From: Virgisporangium aliadipatigenens
GTDB lineage: Bacteria > Actinomycetota > Actinomycetes > Mycobacteriales > Micromonosporaceae
Direction of reading: 5' to 3'
DNA: 64,000 bases
Assembly: GCF_016863615.1 (NCBI RefSeq)
Contig: NZ_BOPF01000030.1
Location: 78,060 to 142,059 of the forward strand
Part shown: positions 51,903-60,229 of the stretch, piece after piece
How the letters are laid out: each line of letters starts with the position of its first letter
How positions within the stretch are numbered: position 1 is the first letter of the stretch
Notes under the pieces: generated by a model
Told to the model about the DNA's origin: nothing
Databases searched by the model: none
Seen by the model: only the letters and a program-made list of their open reading frames with translations
Position numbers and translations under genes: made by a program

Positions 51903-53408
51903 CTACGCCACCAGCCGATGCGAAGCGACCGCAGACCCGGCCGAGTGAAGCGTGGCCTTCGCGCCGGCGCCGATGCGTTCGTAGACCTCGGGCCGCCAGA
52001 CCTTGAACGCGAGCCCGACGACGATGCCGAACACCGCGAGGCCGCCGTACGCGACGGCCGGTGTCCACCGCAGCGGCCCCGACACATCGAGCAGAACGTC
52101 CAGGTTCGTGATCGCGCACGCCGACACGACCAGCAGCGCGGCGCAGGACAGCACCGGCGCGAACAACCACTGCCACACGTTCTCCTCGTCCCGCTCGCGG
52201 AGGAAGAATGAGATGACCGCGAGCGACGTGGCCGTGATGAGCAGCAGGACGCCGACGCCGCCGCTGGTGCCGCACCAGAAGAAGAGCTGCACCAGCGGAT
52301 CCCAGCCCATCGCGGCGTAGGTAATGATCACCGCCAGGCCGAGGACGCTCTGTGCGATCGAGCCGGAGATCGGCGCGTTGGTCTTCTGCCACACCTTCCC
52401 GAACAGCTTGGGCAGGACGCCTTCGCGGCCGAGGGCGTAGATGTAGCGGCCGGTCGTGTTGTGGAAGGAGATCATCGCCGCGAGGACCGAGGTCAGGAAC
52501 AGCACCGACCCGATCGCCGCCACCGTCCCGCCCAGGTGCGTAGCCGCCAGTTCGAAGATAAGACCGACTTCTTTGTCCGTCGCGGCCTGGACGACGTTGG
52601 CCGGGCCGACAACGACGGTGATCGCCCACGACGACACCGCATACAGGCCCGACAGGATCCCGAGCGTCAGGTACGTCGCCACCGGCACCGTGCGCTTCGG
52701 GTCCCGGGACTCCTCGGAGTAGACCACCGCCGACTCGAACCCAACGAAGCCCAACATCGCCAACACGAGCATCGCCCCGACACCGGGGTCCGCCATCGCC
52801 GCAGGGTTCAACGCCGCAAACGACATCACGCGGTCGAACGGGTGCAGCAGGTTCGCAACGTCGAACACACAGATGACCGCGATCTCGGCCACCAGCAGCC
52901 CGGCCAGGATCTTGCCGTTGAGATCCACTTGCAGGATGCCGAGGACGGCGACGAGCGCCCACGACAGGAACGCGACGAGGTACCACGGAACGGGAACGTC
53001 AGTGACGAGCAGGATGACCGGTGCGGCTGCCGCACCGACCGCCCCGTACAGGCCGACCTGAAGCGCGTTGTAGGACAGCAGCGCCACCCACGCCGCACCA
53101 ACCCCGGCAGGGCGGCCGAGACCACGGGCGATGTAGGCGTAGAAGGCCCCTGTGTGCTCGATCCGGCGGGCCATCGCCACGTAGCCGACCGAGAACAGGG
53201 CCAGCACCACGCCGATGACCAGGAACGCCACCGACAGCGCGATGATGCCGGTCACCGCCCACCCGGTCGTAACGACCCCGGCCACGACGGTGAACGGCGC
53301 CGCCGCTGACATCACGAAGAACACCACCGCCCACACGCCGAGCCGGTTACGGGCGAGCGTCTGCGCCACCACATCAGGGCGTGCCGCCGCCACGGCAATC
53401 GAGGACAT
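51903..53408 (-). CDS. APC-family amino acid permease
   Basis: 501 residues from ATG at 53408 (TTGGAG upstream). About twelve membrane segments in the APC pattern, with HTGAFYAYIARGLGRP near the start and GFVGFESAVVYSEESRDPKR midway, the amino acid/polyamine transporter hallmarks. Imports or exchanges an amino acid or amine, possibly one acetylated by the adjacent GNAT, but that is inference. Confidence 0.93.
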   Translation of the reverse strand: MSSIAVAAARPDVVAQTLARNRLGVWAVVFFVMSAAAPFTVVAGVVTTGWAVTGIIALSVAFLVIGVVLALFSVGYVAMARRIEHTGAFYAYIARGLGRPAGVGAAWVALLSYNALQVGLYGAVGAAAAPVILLVTDVPVPWYLVAFLSWALVAVLGILQVDLNGKILAGLLVAEIAVICVFDVANLLHPFDRVMSFAALNPAAMADPGVGAMLVLAMLGFVGFESAVVYSEESRDPKRTVPVATYLTLGILSGLYAVSSWAITVVVGPANVVQAATDKEVGLIFELAATHLGGTVAAIGSVLFLTSVLAAMISFHNTTGRYIYALGREGVLPKLFGKVWQKTNAPISGSIAQSVLGLAVIITYAAMGWDPLVQLFFWCGTSGGVGVLLLITATSLAVISFFLRERDEENVWQWLFAPVLSCAALLVVSACAITNLDVLLDVSGPLRWTPAVAYGGLAVFGIVVGLAFKVWRPEVYERIGAGAKATLHSAGSAVASHRLVA

Positions 53409-53456
53409 AAGGGACTCCAAAGTGCAGTCGAGGGGAAGAGAATTACGAGAAGGCGG

Positions 53457-54104
53457 TTAGTGCGAGACGCCCACGCGCCCGTGGACTGCGCGGTCGACGG
53501 CGTCGTACAACTCCGCCAGATCGGTCGGAAGCGCACCGCGGGTGCGGTCGAGGTGGGCGCGGGCGGCGGGGCGCCAGTCCGGATTCCAGAACACGTGCCC
53601 CGCCAGGCCCAACAGGTCCACCAGGCAGGCCAGCATCGAGTCCGGGAACGACAGCACCACAGCGCCGTCGGCCGGCGGGGGTCGCGATAGCCGGTATGCC
53701 AACCGCAGTCCCGGCGCCAGCGCCTCCTCGCTGTCCGTCGGCAGCCATACCTTGCGAGTGGCAAGAAGCCGCCGATACGTGACCTCGCGGGCCAGCCCAT
53801 GACGCTGCAACCGCTGACCGACATCAGCAACCGCGCTCGTGCCCAGGAACTCAAGCCACGTCGCCACATCCCGGTGCTGTGACTGACTCACCAACAGGTC
53901 CAACACCCGATGTGCCAACGAATCGGTCGGCGGGTACTCGTCCACGACCAACACCGCGCCGTGCGCCACCTTGACGTTGCCGAACAACACCAACTCGGCC
54001 AACAGCGCCCCAGCCAAACCAAACCCAAGCGCCCGCGGATGAACCCGAACACGACCCGATCGGTCCGGACACGCTACGAGGAACAGCTCATCAGCCAGCA
54101 GCAC
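53457..54104 (-). CDS. GPP34/GOLPH3-family phosphoprotein
   Basis: 215 residues. LLADELFLVACPDRSGRVRV and the later WLEFLGTSAVADVGQRLQRHG match the GPP34 family, whose eukaryotic members bind phosphoinositide membranes; actinobacterial ones are common and uncharacterised. All-helical. Located upstream of the permease genes and divergent from the HTH-TPR regulator. Confidence 0.88.
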   Translation of the reverse strand: MLLADELFLVACPDRSGRVRVHPRALGFGLAGALLAELVLFGNVKVAHGAVLVVDEYPPTDSLAHRVLDLLVSQSQHRDVATWLEFLGTSAVADVGQRLQRHGLAREVTYRRLLATRKVWLPTDSEEALAPGLRLAYRLSRPPPADGAVVLSFPDSMLACLVDLLGLAGHVFWNPDWRPAARAHLDRTRGALPTDLAELYDAVDRAVHGRVGVSH

Positions 54105-54319
54105 CGCGCGACCTCGCTAACGCGACGACTGTCGAGAGCGGGGTCAGCATTGGTCCCTCCTCACGTTGCGGCCGGTAACGGCCGGTGAGCTACACCATTC
54201 GCTGCGTCGATTGACGGGACCATGCCGTTAGCGCGCCGTTGGGCTGCCGCCTGCCTGCCCCTTATTCAGTCGCCGAGCCGTCAGGCATACGGTGATTGCG
54301 CCGTCCAAGAGGAGACGTG

Positions 54320-55705
54320 ATGCTGAAGCAGCCAGAGTCGGGCACGGTGCTTGAGCGGGAGATGCAGCGCCGGCATTGGAGCCGCGAGGAAACCTTGGTC
54401 CAGCTCGCGCGCAAGGCACGGGAAATGCGGGTTCGCGACTACGGGTTGAGCCTGCGACAGCTTGACCGGTGGCTCTCCGGCGAGGTGCACGTGCCGCGCG
54501 GCCCAGCGTGTCGGGTGGCGGAGCGGCTCTTCGGTCATCCAATCGCGATACTGCTGAGTCAGGCGGTTCCATCCAAGCCGGCACCGGCACCGACCCCTGT
54601 ACCAACGCCGGCCGTCGACGACGGGCCGCTGACCCGCCGCGCCGCCTTGAAGGCCCGTCAGCATTCCGGAGTCGCCGCGTCCAGCGTGGTCGACCCGGTC
54701 AGCATCGAGGCGCTGCATCTACAGGTACGTCGTTTGGCGCGTGAGTACGCGACCACGCGGCCGGTTGAGCTGCTCCACGACCTGGTGGAGGTACGAGACG
54801 GGGCGTATCGGCTGTTGGCGGTGACTCGCCGGCCAAGCGATCTGGCCGAGCTGTACATGATTGCCGGGCAGGTGTGCGGGCTGGCGGCTACGACTGCCTG
54901 GGACCTCGGTGACGCCGACGCCGCCGACGAACTGGCCGCCGCAGCATGGACCTATGCGCAACTGTGCGATCACGGCACCCTCCGGGCCTGGGTACGCAGC
55001 GTGCAGGCGACCATCGCTTTTTGGTCCGGCCGGCCAACGGAGGGTCTACGGTTTGCCGAGAACGGCTTGCGTTTCGCCACGGGATCGGCGGCGGTGCGGC
55101 TGCACGCAATCACCGCTCGGGCCTGGACTTTGTTGCCGGGCGGCGCGGATCGGGCTGTGGTCGCGCTCCGGCTAGCCGTCGACGCGCGTGAGCGCGACGC
55201 CGGGGTCGATGAAATGGCGGACAGTGTCGGCGGGGAGTTCGGCTTCTCGGCTGCGCGGCTGGCGTTGTGCGCCGGAGCGGTTTACCTGGGAATCGGCGAC
55301 GGCGCCCAGGCAGCGCGCTACTCCGGCGAGGCGCTGCACCTGTACCAGCAGACGCCGGCGATGCAGCGACGCTGGGCGGTCCACCACGGCGCACTGATCG
55401 ACCTGGCCACCGCCCGCGCTCAACAGGGCGACCTCGATGGCGCCGCCGCAGCGCTCGGTCCGGCGTTGCAATTGGACCCTGCGCGCCGCACTGCCCGGTT
55501 GACTGGGCGGCTGAAAGCGCTACGTCGGGTAGTTGCCGCACCGCCGTTTCGGCAGGTGCGGGTCGGTCGGGAGCTGACCGAGGCTGTTGATGACTGGACC
55601 GCTGGCGCGCTGATTAGCGCGCCGCTTGCCGCGCTTCCCAGCGGTCCAACAGTTGCCGCTCCCAATCCGAGTCCAGGCCATGGAGTGCCTGTCGATCCGT
55701 CGTGA
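54320..55705 (+). CDS. HTH-TPR transcriptional regulator
   Basis: 461 residues from ATG at 54320 (GGAG six bases upstream). An N-terminal helix-turn-helix-like segment (RDYGLSLRQLDRWLSGEVHVPR) is followed by a long helical array (about 130-420; e.g. LAELYMIAGQVCGLAATTAW and LATARAQQGDLDGAAAALG) with TPR-like spacing, as in many actinobacterial regulators. Its 3' end overlaps the convergent epimerase gene by about 92 bases. Likely senses a small signal or protein. Effector unknown. Confidence 0.75.
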   Translation: MLKQPESGTVLEREMQRRHWSREETLVQLARKAREMRVRDYGLSLRQLDRWLSGEVHVPRGPACRVAERLFGHPIAILLSQAVPSKPAPAPTPVPTPAVDDGPLTRRAALKARQHSGVAASSVVDPVSIEALHLQVRRLAREYATTRPVELLHDLVEVRDGAYRLLAVTRRPSDLAELYMIAGQVCGLAATTAWDLGDADAADELAAAAWTYAQLCDHGTLRAWVRSVQATIAFWSGRPTEGLRFAENGLRFATGSAAVRLHAITARAWTLLPGGADRAVVALRLAVDARERDAGVDEMADSVGGEFGFSAARLALCAGAVYLGIGDGAQAARYSGEALHLYQQTPAMQRRWAVHHGALIDLATARAQQGDLDGAAAALGPALQLDPARRTARLTGRLKALRRVVAAPPFRQVRVGRELTEAVDDWTAGALISAPLAALPSGPTVAAPNPSPGHGVPVDPS

Positions 55706-56636
55706 CCGGCTGTCCACCGGAGGCCAGCCACGCCCAGGTGTCGGTGACGGTTTCGGCGAGCGGCCGGCAGGTGAGTCCGGCGCGCTGCGCCCGGGTGGTG
55801 TCGATGGCCCATGTGCCGGGCGCGGTGCGCCACATCGGCAGTTCCACCCATTGCCGCACGCCCTGCGCAGCAAGCCACTGGCCGTCGACCCATTCCACTG
55901 GCGCTGTTGTCCCGGTTGCCGTCAGGCAGGCGTCGAGAAGGTCGCCCCACGTGTCACGGTCGGCCGGACCTGCGACGTTGTAGACCCCGTACGCCTCTCG
56001 CTCGACGAGGCGGAGCACGAAGTCAGCAAGGTCGCGCACATCTACCGGGCGCAAGAAGTCATCCGGGGATCCGGGTGCAAGGATCTTGCCACCAGAGGCA
56101 GAGCGGCGTAGCCACCAGGTCAGCCGGTTCCCATATTCGCCCGGCCCGAGGATTACCCCCGGTCGGACCACCACTAGCCGCTCCGGCGAATAGACCCGCG
56201 CAGCGGCTGCCTCGGCGCCGGACTTTAGCGGCCCGTACACACCCGTTCCCCATGTCCATTCGCCCGGATCGGCGTCAGGATCCGCGGGATGCAACGGGGA
56301 GCCTTCGTGCACAGGTTCGCGCGGCCAGTCCCGATAGACGCTGACCGTCGAAACCAGCACGTACCGCTCGGCCGCATCGCGGAGTGCTGCTGCGGCGGCG
56401 CCGACGTGTCGCGGCACTACACCGTGCACATCGATGACCACGTCCCATGGTCCATGTTCGGCCAGCCGAGCCAGGTCGGCAGGATCAGTACGGTCGCCCG
56501 ATACCCGCGTTACGATCCGCGAAGGCGGTGCCGACCGGCCACGATTGAAAACCGTGACCTGATGGTCGGCAGCTTCAGCAGTAACGACCACGGCACGGCC
56601 GACGAACCAGCCACCGCCCAGGATGAGCATCCGCAT
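55614..56636 (-). CDS. NAD-dependent epimerase/reductase, SDR family
   Basis: 340 residues from ATG at 56636. MRMLILGGGWFVGRAVVVTA shows the Rossmann GxxGxxG variant; VSTVSVYRDWP and the YGPLKSGAEAA segment supply the SDR Tyr-x3-Lys active site; IVDVHGVVPRH-like and RPGVILGPGEYGNRLTWW fill typical positions. Extended SDR epimerase or reductase; substrate unknown. Convergently overlaps the regulator gene 3' end. Confidence 0.85.
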   Translation of the reverse strand: MRMLILGGGWFVGRAVVVTAEAADHQVTVFNRGRSAPPSRIVTRVSGDRTDPADLARLAEHGPWDVVIDVHGVVPRHVGAAAAALRDAAERYVLVSTVSVYRDWPREPVHEGSPLHPADPDADPGEWTWGTGVYGPLKSGAEAAAARVYSPERLVVVRPGVILGPGEYGNRLTWWLRRSASGGKILAPGSPDDFLRPVDVRDLADFVLRLVEREAYGVYNVAGPADRDTWGDLLDACLTATGTTAPVEWVDGQWLAAQGVRQWVELPMWRTAPGTWAIDTTRAQRAGLTCRPLAETVTDTWAWLASGGQPVTTDRQALHGLDSDWERQLLDRWEARQAAR

Positions 56637-57066
56637 CTGTCGATTCTGGCCAGCTGCCACGTCTAGACGCTATCGCCACCGATGCGAGAGTGCTTCCGCG
56701 TTCTGGACTCGACGAGCCCGTACGATCCCGGCCGAACCCACCCAGACCGGTATCATTCTTGGACATGGGGTCGGCGCCGGCCTTGAATGCGAGGTCCGGC
56801 TGGACGACCGACGCCAGCCCAGGACAGTTTACGAGCTGGCGAAATCCGGTACCGCATTCGGATTGAGCGGTTCCGGGGCCGTCACCCGTGCGCCGCGTAA
56901 CAATAGGCGGTGCTCCATCGGGCGGCGTTAGCACCGCGTGCGACACCTCCCGCGTCGCACGATAATCCGGCCTTATCGTGACGCCGAGATGGGCTACCTC
57001 GCGACCGACGAGGGTTTCGGGGCCATAAACCCACGATCAGTTCGCCCGCCTTGCATAACGGTCCTG
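56637..57066. other. intergenic region, no supported gene
   Basis: 430 bases between two minus-strand genes. Frames are shadow-like. The stretch should carry the promoter of the epimerase gene; no convincing element was seen. Confidence 0.4.
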
Positions 57067-57714
57067 CTATCCCCACAGCGCTTCCAGTCCGAGGCTCTTC
57101 AGGAGACCCGCGACGTCGACACGGAATTTCTTAGTTTCCACGCCGGGAAGCCGCACTTCTACTTCAGCGGTTTCCTCCGTATGAGGGCCGAGGCATGGCG
57201 TCAGATCCACCTCCGACCATGTTTCAGGCCTCGTCGGGAGCGTACAGATCCTGCCGTCGACGAGAATCGTCAAATTGACCTCTGCGCCAATACCCGTGGT
57301 GCGAAGGCGTAGGGCCGGCGGAGCACCGGTGACGTCGACCGTGAGAGTAACCGGCTCACCGGACGGCACATTGGCAAACCCCTTCGGACTCCGCGACGGC
57401 CTATGGACGTCGGACGCCGAGGACGTGGTGGGGGTTGGACCGGCAGTCGAGGCCCGCTGACCCGGAGTAGGAGATCTGGGTGTATTGGAATCCGCCGGCG
57501 CCGCCGACTGGGTGGCCTGACCTGACTCCGAAGTAGTTGAAGATTTTGATTCTTGCGGCCAGGCAATAGCTGCGATTAGCCCAGCCGTTAATAGAAAAAA
57601 GGCACAGAAGGCAACAAATACAATTGGTTTCTTGGCTGTATGCAGGCTTCGGCTCGTTTCCACGGTGGGGCAAACGACACAACAGCAACTCGGGCGAGTT
57701 TTAGTGACGTACAT
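57067..57714 (-). CDS. membrane-anchored extracytoplasmic protein (215 aa)
   Basis: ATG at 57714 chosen to exclude an implausible N-terminal extension. A Cys-rich start (CCCVVCPTV) precedes one membrane segment (KKPIVFVAFCAFFLLTAGLI), then a Ser/Thr/Pro-rich linker and a beta-rich domain (PSGEPVTLTVDVTGAPPALR) with two Cys (RICTLP, TPCLG). Likely a surface or lipoprotein-like accessory protein. Low-GC 5' part suggests acquired DNA. Function unknown. Confidence 0.65.
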   Translation of the reverse strand: MYVTKTRPSCCCVVCPTVETSRSLHTAKKPIVFVAFCAFFLLTAGLIAAIAWPQESKSSTTSESGQATQSAAPADSNTPRSPTPGQRASTAGPTPTTSSASDVHRPSRSPKGFANVPSGEPVTLTVDVTGAPPALRLRTTGIGAEVNLTILVDGRICTLPTRPETWSEVDLTPCLGPHTEETAEVEVRLPGVETKKFRVDVAGLLKSLGLEALWG

Positions 57715-57806
57715 CACATTACGGATTTGGCGCACTTCGTAACCAATGCCCGTTTCGGGGGTTGCGTAGATCGAGAACGAAATCTGCGAGCATCCAGGAG
57801 GAGCGC

Positions 57807-58121
57807 GTGCGGCGCACAACGGCCACCATGAAGGTGCTGACCCTACTTGCGAAGGCCGGAGTCGAGGACAGGCTGTGGGGCCGTCGGATCTGCCAACTGA
57901 CGAACCTCGGCCCCGGCTCGGTTTACCCGATCCTGGAACGGCTGGAACGCGAGGGTTTTGTGCGGGGCTACCGAGAGACGGAGGCGCCGTCTGGACGCCC
58001 GCGGAGAAGGTACTACGAACTCACGCGCGACGGGCGCTTGGAGTTGGCGGAAGCGCACGCGACATCTGTCCGCGCGACGAACGGCGCCCGCCGGTCCACT
58101 TCCTTCGGATGGGCACCGTGA
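57807..58121 (+). CDS. PadR-family transcriptional regulator
   Basis: 104 residues from GTG at 57807 (GGAGGA upstream). RRICQLTNLGPGSVYPILER then LEREGFVRGYRE is the PadR winged helix, and RRRYYELTRDGRLELAEAH closes it. These repressors usually control a neighbouring gene; the downstream membrane protein overlaps its stop, so that is the probable target. Confidence 0.88.
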   Translation: MRRTTATMKVLTLLAKAGVEDRLWGRRICQLTNLGPGSVYPILERLEREGFVRGYRETEAPSGRPRRRYYELTRDGRLELAEAHATSVRATNGARRSTSFGWAP

Positions 58122-58789
58122 ATCAGAAGACACGAAAGCATGTCTATTGCGGAGCGCTCGTCGCGTGTTGCGCCGTGTGGGGATCCTCTGTTGGTAGTGC
58201 CTGTTCGTCGCATCCGGCGATTGCCGCCGTAAGTACCGGACTGGGCGCATTGGGCGGCATCCCTCTATCGCTGGTGGTCGACTCGGTGACCGACAGGATG
58301 GACGCGGGACAAGAAGCGTCGGTTGCCATCGTCGGCGAACTGGCCACATGGGCAGGACCGGGACGAGTCAACCTGTGTGAGGAGTGGCCGGCCGATATCA
58401 ATGAAATTGCGGGCTTCGCACGATTTCGGTACATCCTGAGTTGCGCCCGCGCCGTTGCGGTGTTCCGGTTGGCGGATACCACAGGCTGGCTATGCCGATC
58501 TCTCCTCCCCGCCTTTCGGCGAGCAGCCAGGTCGGTCGTGTTCGCTTCCCTTCGCACCACCATCTGGAGTTTGACGAACACTAGGGCGCTTCTTACGCTT
58601 TCCGGCCTCGCAACGGCCATGTTCGCTTGGCGGTGTGTCGGCGCCGAAAGGCTGCCCGATCCGCTGTCGCTGGCGGCCTTAGTGGGGGTCTGGCAGAACG
58701 CATTCTCCGGTCTCGCGTTCATCGGATGCTTGTTGCAGGACAGGTGCAGCAAAGTGATGAAACGCGAAACCGAGGGAGTCGCGGACTAA
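58109..58789 (+). CDS. hypothetical protein coupled to the PadR gene (226 aa)
   Basis: ATG at 58109 or GTG at 58118, the latter overlapping the PadR stop as GTGA. Hydrophobic segments at the start (YCGALVACCAVWGSSVGSAC), middle and near the end (LLTLSGLATAMFAWRCV, LAALVGVWQNAFSGLAFIG) suggest a membrane protein. Common pattern of PadR plus regulated membrane protein. Family not recognised. Confidence 0.7.
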   Translation: MGTVNQKTRKHVYCGALVACCAVWGSSVGSACSSHPAIAAVSTGLGALGGIPLSLVVDSVTDRMDAGQEASVAIVGELATWAGPGRVNLCEEWPADINEIAGFARFRYILSCARAVAVFRLADTTGWLCRSLLPAFRRAARSVVFASLRTTIWSLTNTRALLTLSGLATAMFAWRCVGAERLPDPLSLAALVGVWQNAFSGLAFIGCLLQDRCSKVMKRETEGVAD

Positions 58790-59803
58790 TGCCCGTCCGA
58801 AGGTGGATTGGTTGACGGCTGTCGCTGCTATGGGCCCAGAGATGCGGGGAGCACCGACAGGCAAACGGCGGCCCGCAGCGGTCGGGCGGGGATGCCGAGC
58901 TCGCGAAGACCCTGGTGACGCTGAGTACGTCCACCGGCCCGGCCCGCCCGGTTGCTGGCCAGACCTCCTCGCTGGGGACCAGCGTGGGGTCATGGCCGCA
59001 TTCCCTCGCCTTCGGCCATCAGCGCTGGGGCCAGCTGCTCGTGAGCGCTCACCCGCTTCCAGCAGGCCGTTGAAGCCCAGCCAGGCGCGGATGTGCGATC
59101 CGCATCCAGCGGGTGACCTCGCCGTCCACATCGACCGCATCTTCACCCTCGGCCAGGTCCCCGAGGTCCTGGCCCACGTAGGCGAGAGACGCGCCCGCGG
59201 CAAAGCCCTCGTAACAGTAACCTGGCCGCCGTGCCCAAAGCACCCGGCTACTTCGGCAGCCGGAACTCAGATTCACCCGGCGGGACAGCGAACAGCAGGG
59301 CAACGGCGCGCCGAGCCTCGCCGTGCCGCAGTCCTGGGTCGCAACGAGCATCCGGGGATCTGCCGGCTGGTCGGACGCGATCTGCGTGCAGCCAATAGGG
59401 GTGCGCTGCCGAGCCTGCCCTGCCGCTCGGCACCGGGCACCGGGCACCGGGGCACCGAATGATGCCCCGTTACCCCCGAAAACCCACCGCAACGATCAAC
59501 AATTGGTGACAGACCGCAGCAACCCTAAGGGCACGTATCCGCAGGTCAATGGCAAGGTTTGACAATCAATGACGAACTCAACATCGTCACTGACGGCAAG
59601 AAGAGGTCCCCGATGACAACCAGCGACAAGAGCTGATGAGGGTCGGGATCAGGAGGCCGTCGGTTCAGATTCAGCCCCGACCACCAGAGCATATGATCAG
59701 GGCCAGTCCTCCAGTCGGGGACGGGCCCTGCTTCGTTCGACCGGATCACTACGGCAGGAACGGGTCGCGTATGTGCTGGCACTGATGTGGCCAGCGGCTG
59801 AGC
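58790..59803. other. decayed region without an intact gene
   Basis: About 1 kb with no good gene. On the minus strand, pieces of one coding sequence appear in different frames (e.g. ASLAYVGQDLGDLAEGEDAV around 59140-59200 and AWLGFNGLLEAGERSR around 59040-59090), suggesting a broken gene. A tRNA-like fragment lies at 59641-59686. Confidence 0.4.
59641..59686 (+). other. tRNA-like acceptor hairpin ending ACCA
   Basis: GGTCGGG (59641-59647) pairs with CCCGACC (59676-59682), followed by ACCA, with GGTTCAGATTC inside resembling a T-loop. There is no room for D and anticodon arms, so it is not a tRNA; it may be a relic or attachment-site scar. Confidence 0.35.
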
Positions 59804-60052
59804 GTGGCGAAATTCGGCAGCATAGCGCCGCTGGACCGGGGGTTCACGATCGAACCGGTGCGGGGTGAGCCGGCCCCAGCACCTCTCGCCGTGTACGCCG
59901 GCGATGACCTCATAGCGACAGCGGCGTCCCAAGACCACGCTGACATCCGCGCAATCTTGGAAACCGGGCTGAACATCGTCGTCAAGATCGACGGTCAGGT
60001 GGCTCCACCCGCACTGTTGATCAGCCTGCCATTCGGAGACTCTGACGATTAG
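59804..60052 (+). CDS. small hypothetical protein (82 aa)
   Basis: GTG start. MAKFGSIAPLDRGFTIEPVR... is acidic and balanced, with IVVKIDGQVAPPALLISLPF strands. Family not recognised. Convergent with the OLD-family gene. Confidence 0.6.
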   Translation: MAKFGSIAPLDRGFTIEPVRGEPAPAPLAVYAGDDLIATAASQDHADIRAILETGLNIVVKIDGQVAPPALLISLPFGDSDD

Positions 60053-60229
60053 TCAGCATCCTTCGTCGCCGCACCCAACAGCCGGCCGTGCGCGGAACCG
60101 TGGCTGTCGTGCCCCCATGTGCAGTCGAAGGTGGGCAGCACACATTCTGGAGAGCGATGGATCCTTATGTAGCCAACCTTTCGCGTTCCCGGACTGCCCC
60201 GCCAGCCGCCCCCTCCTGGAGGGTCCGAC

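Noticed and set aside
59546..59938. Minus-strand frame containing WSGLNLNRRPPDPDP
   Set aside because: It is the antisense translation of the tRNA-like fragment; peptides of this type are well-known spurious translations.
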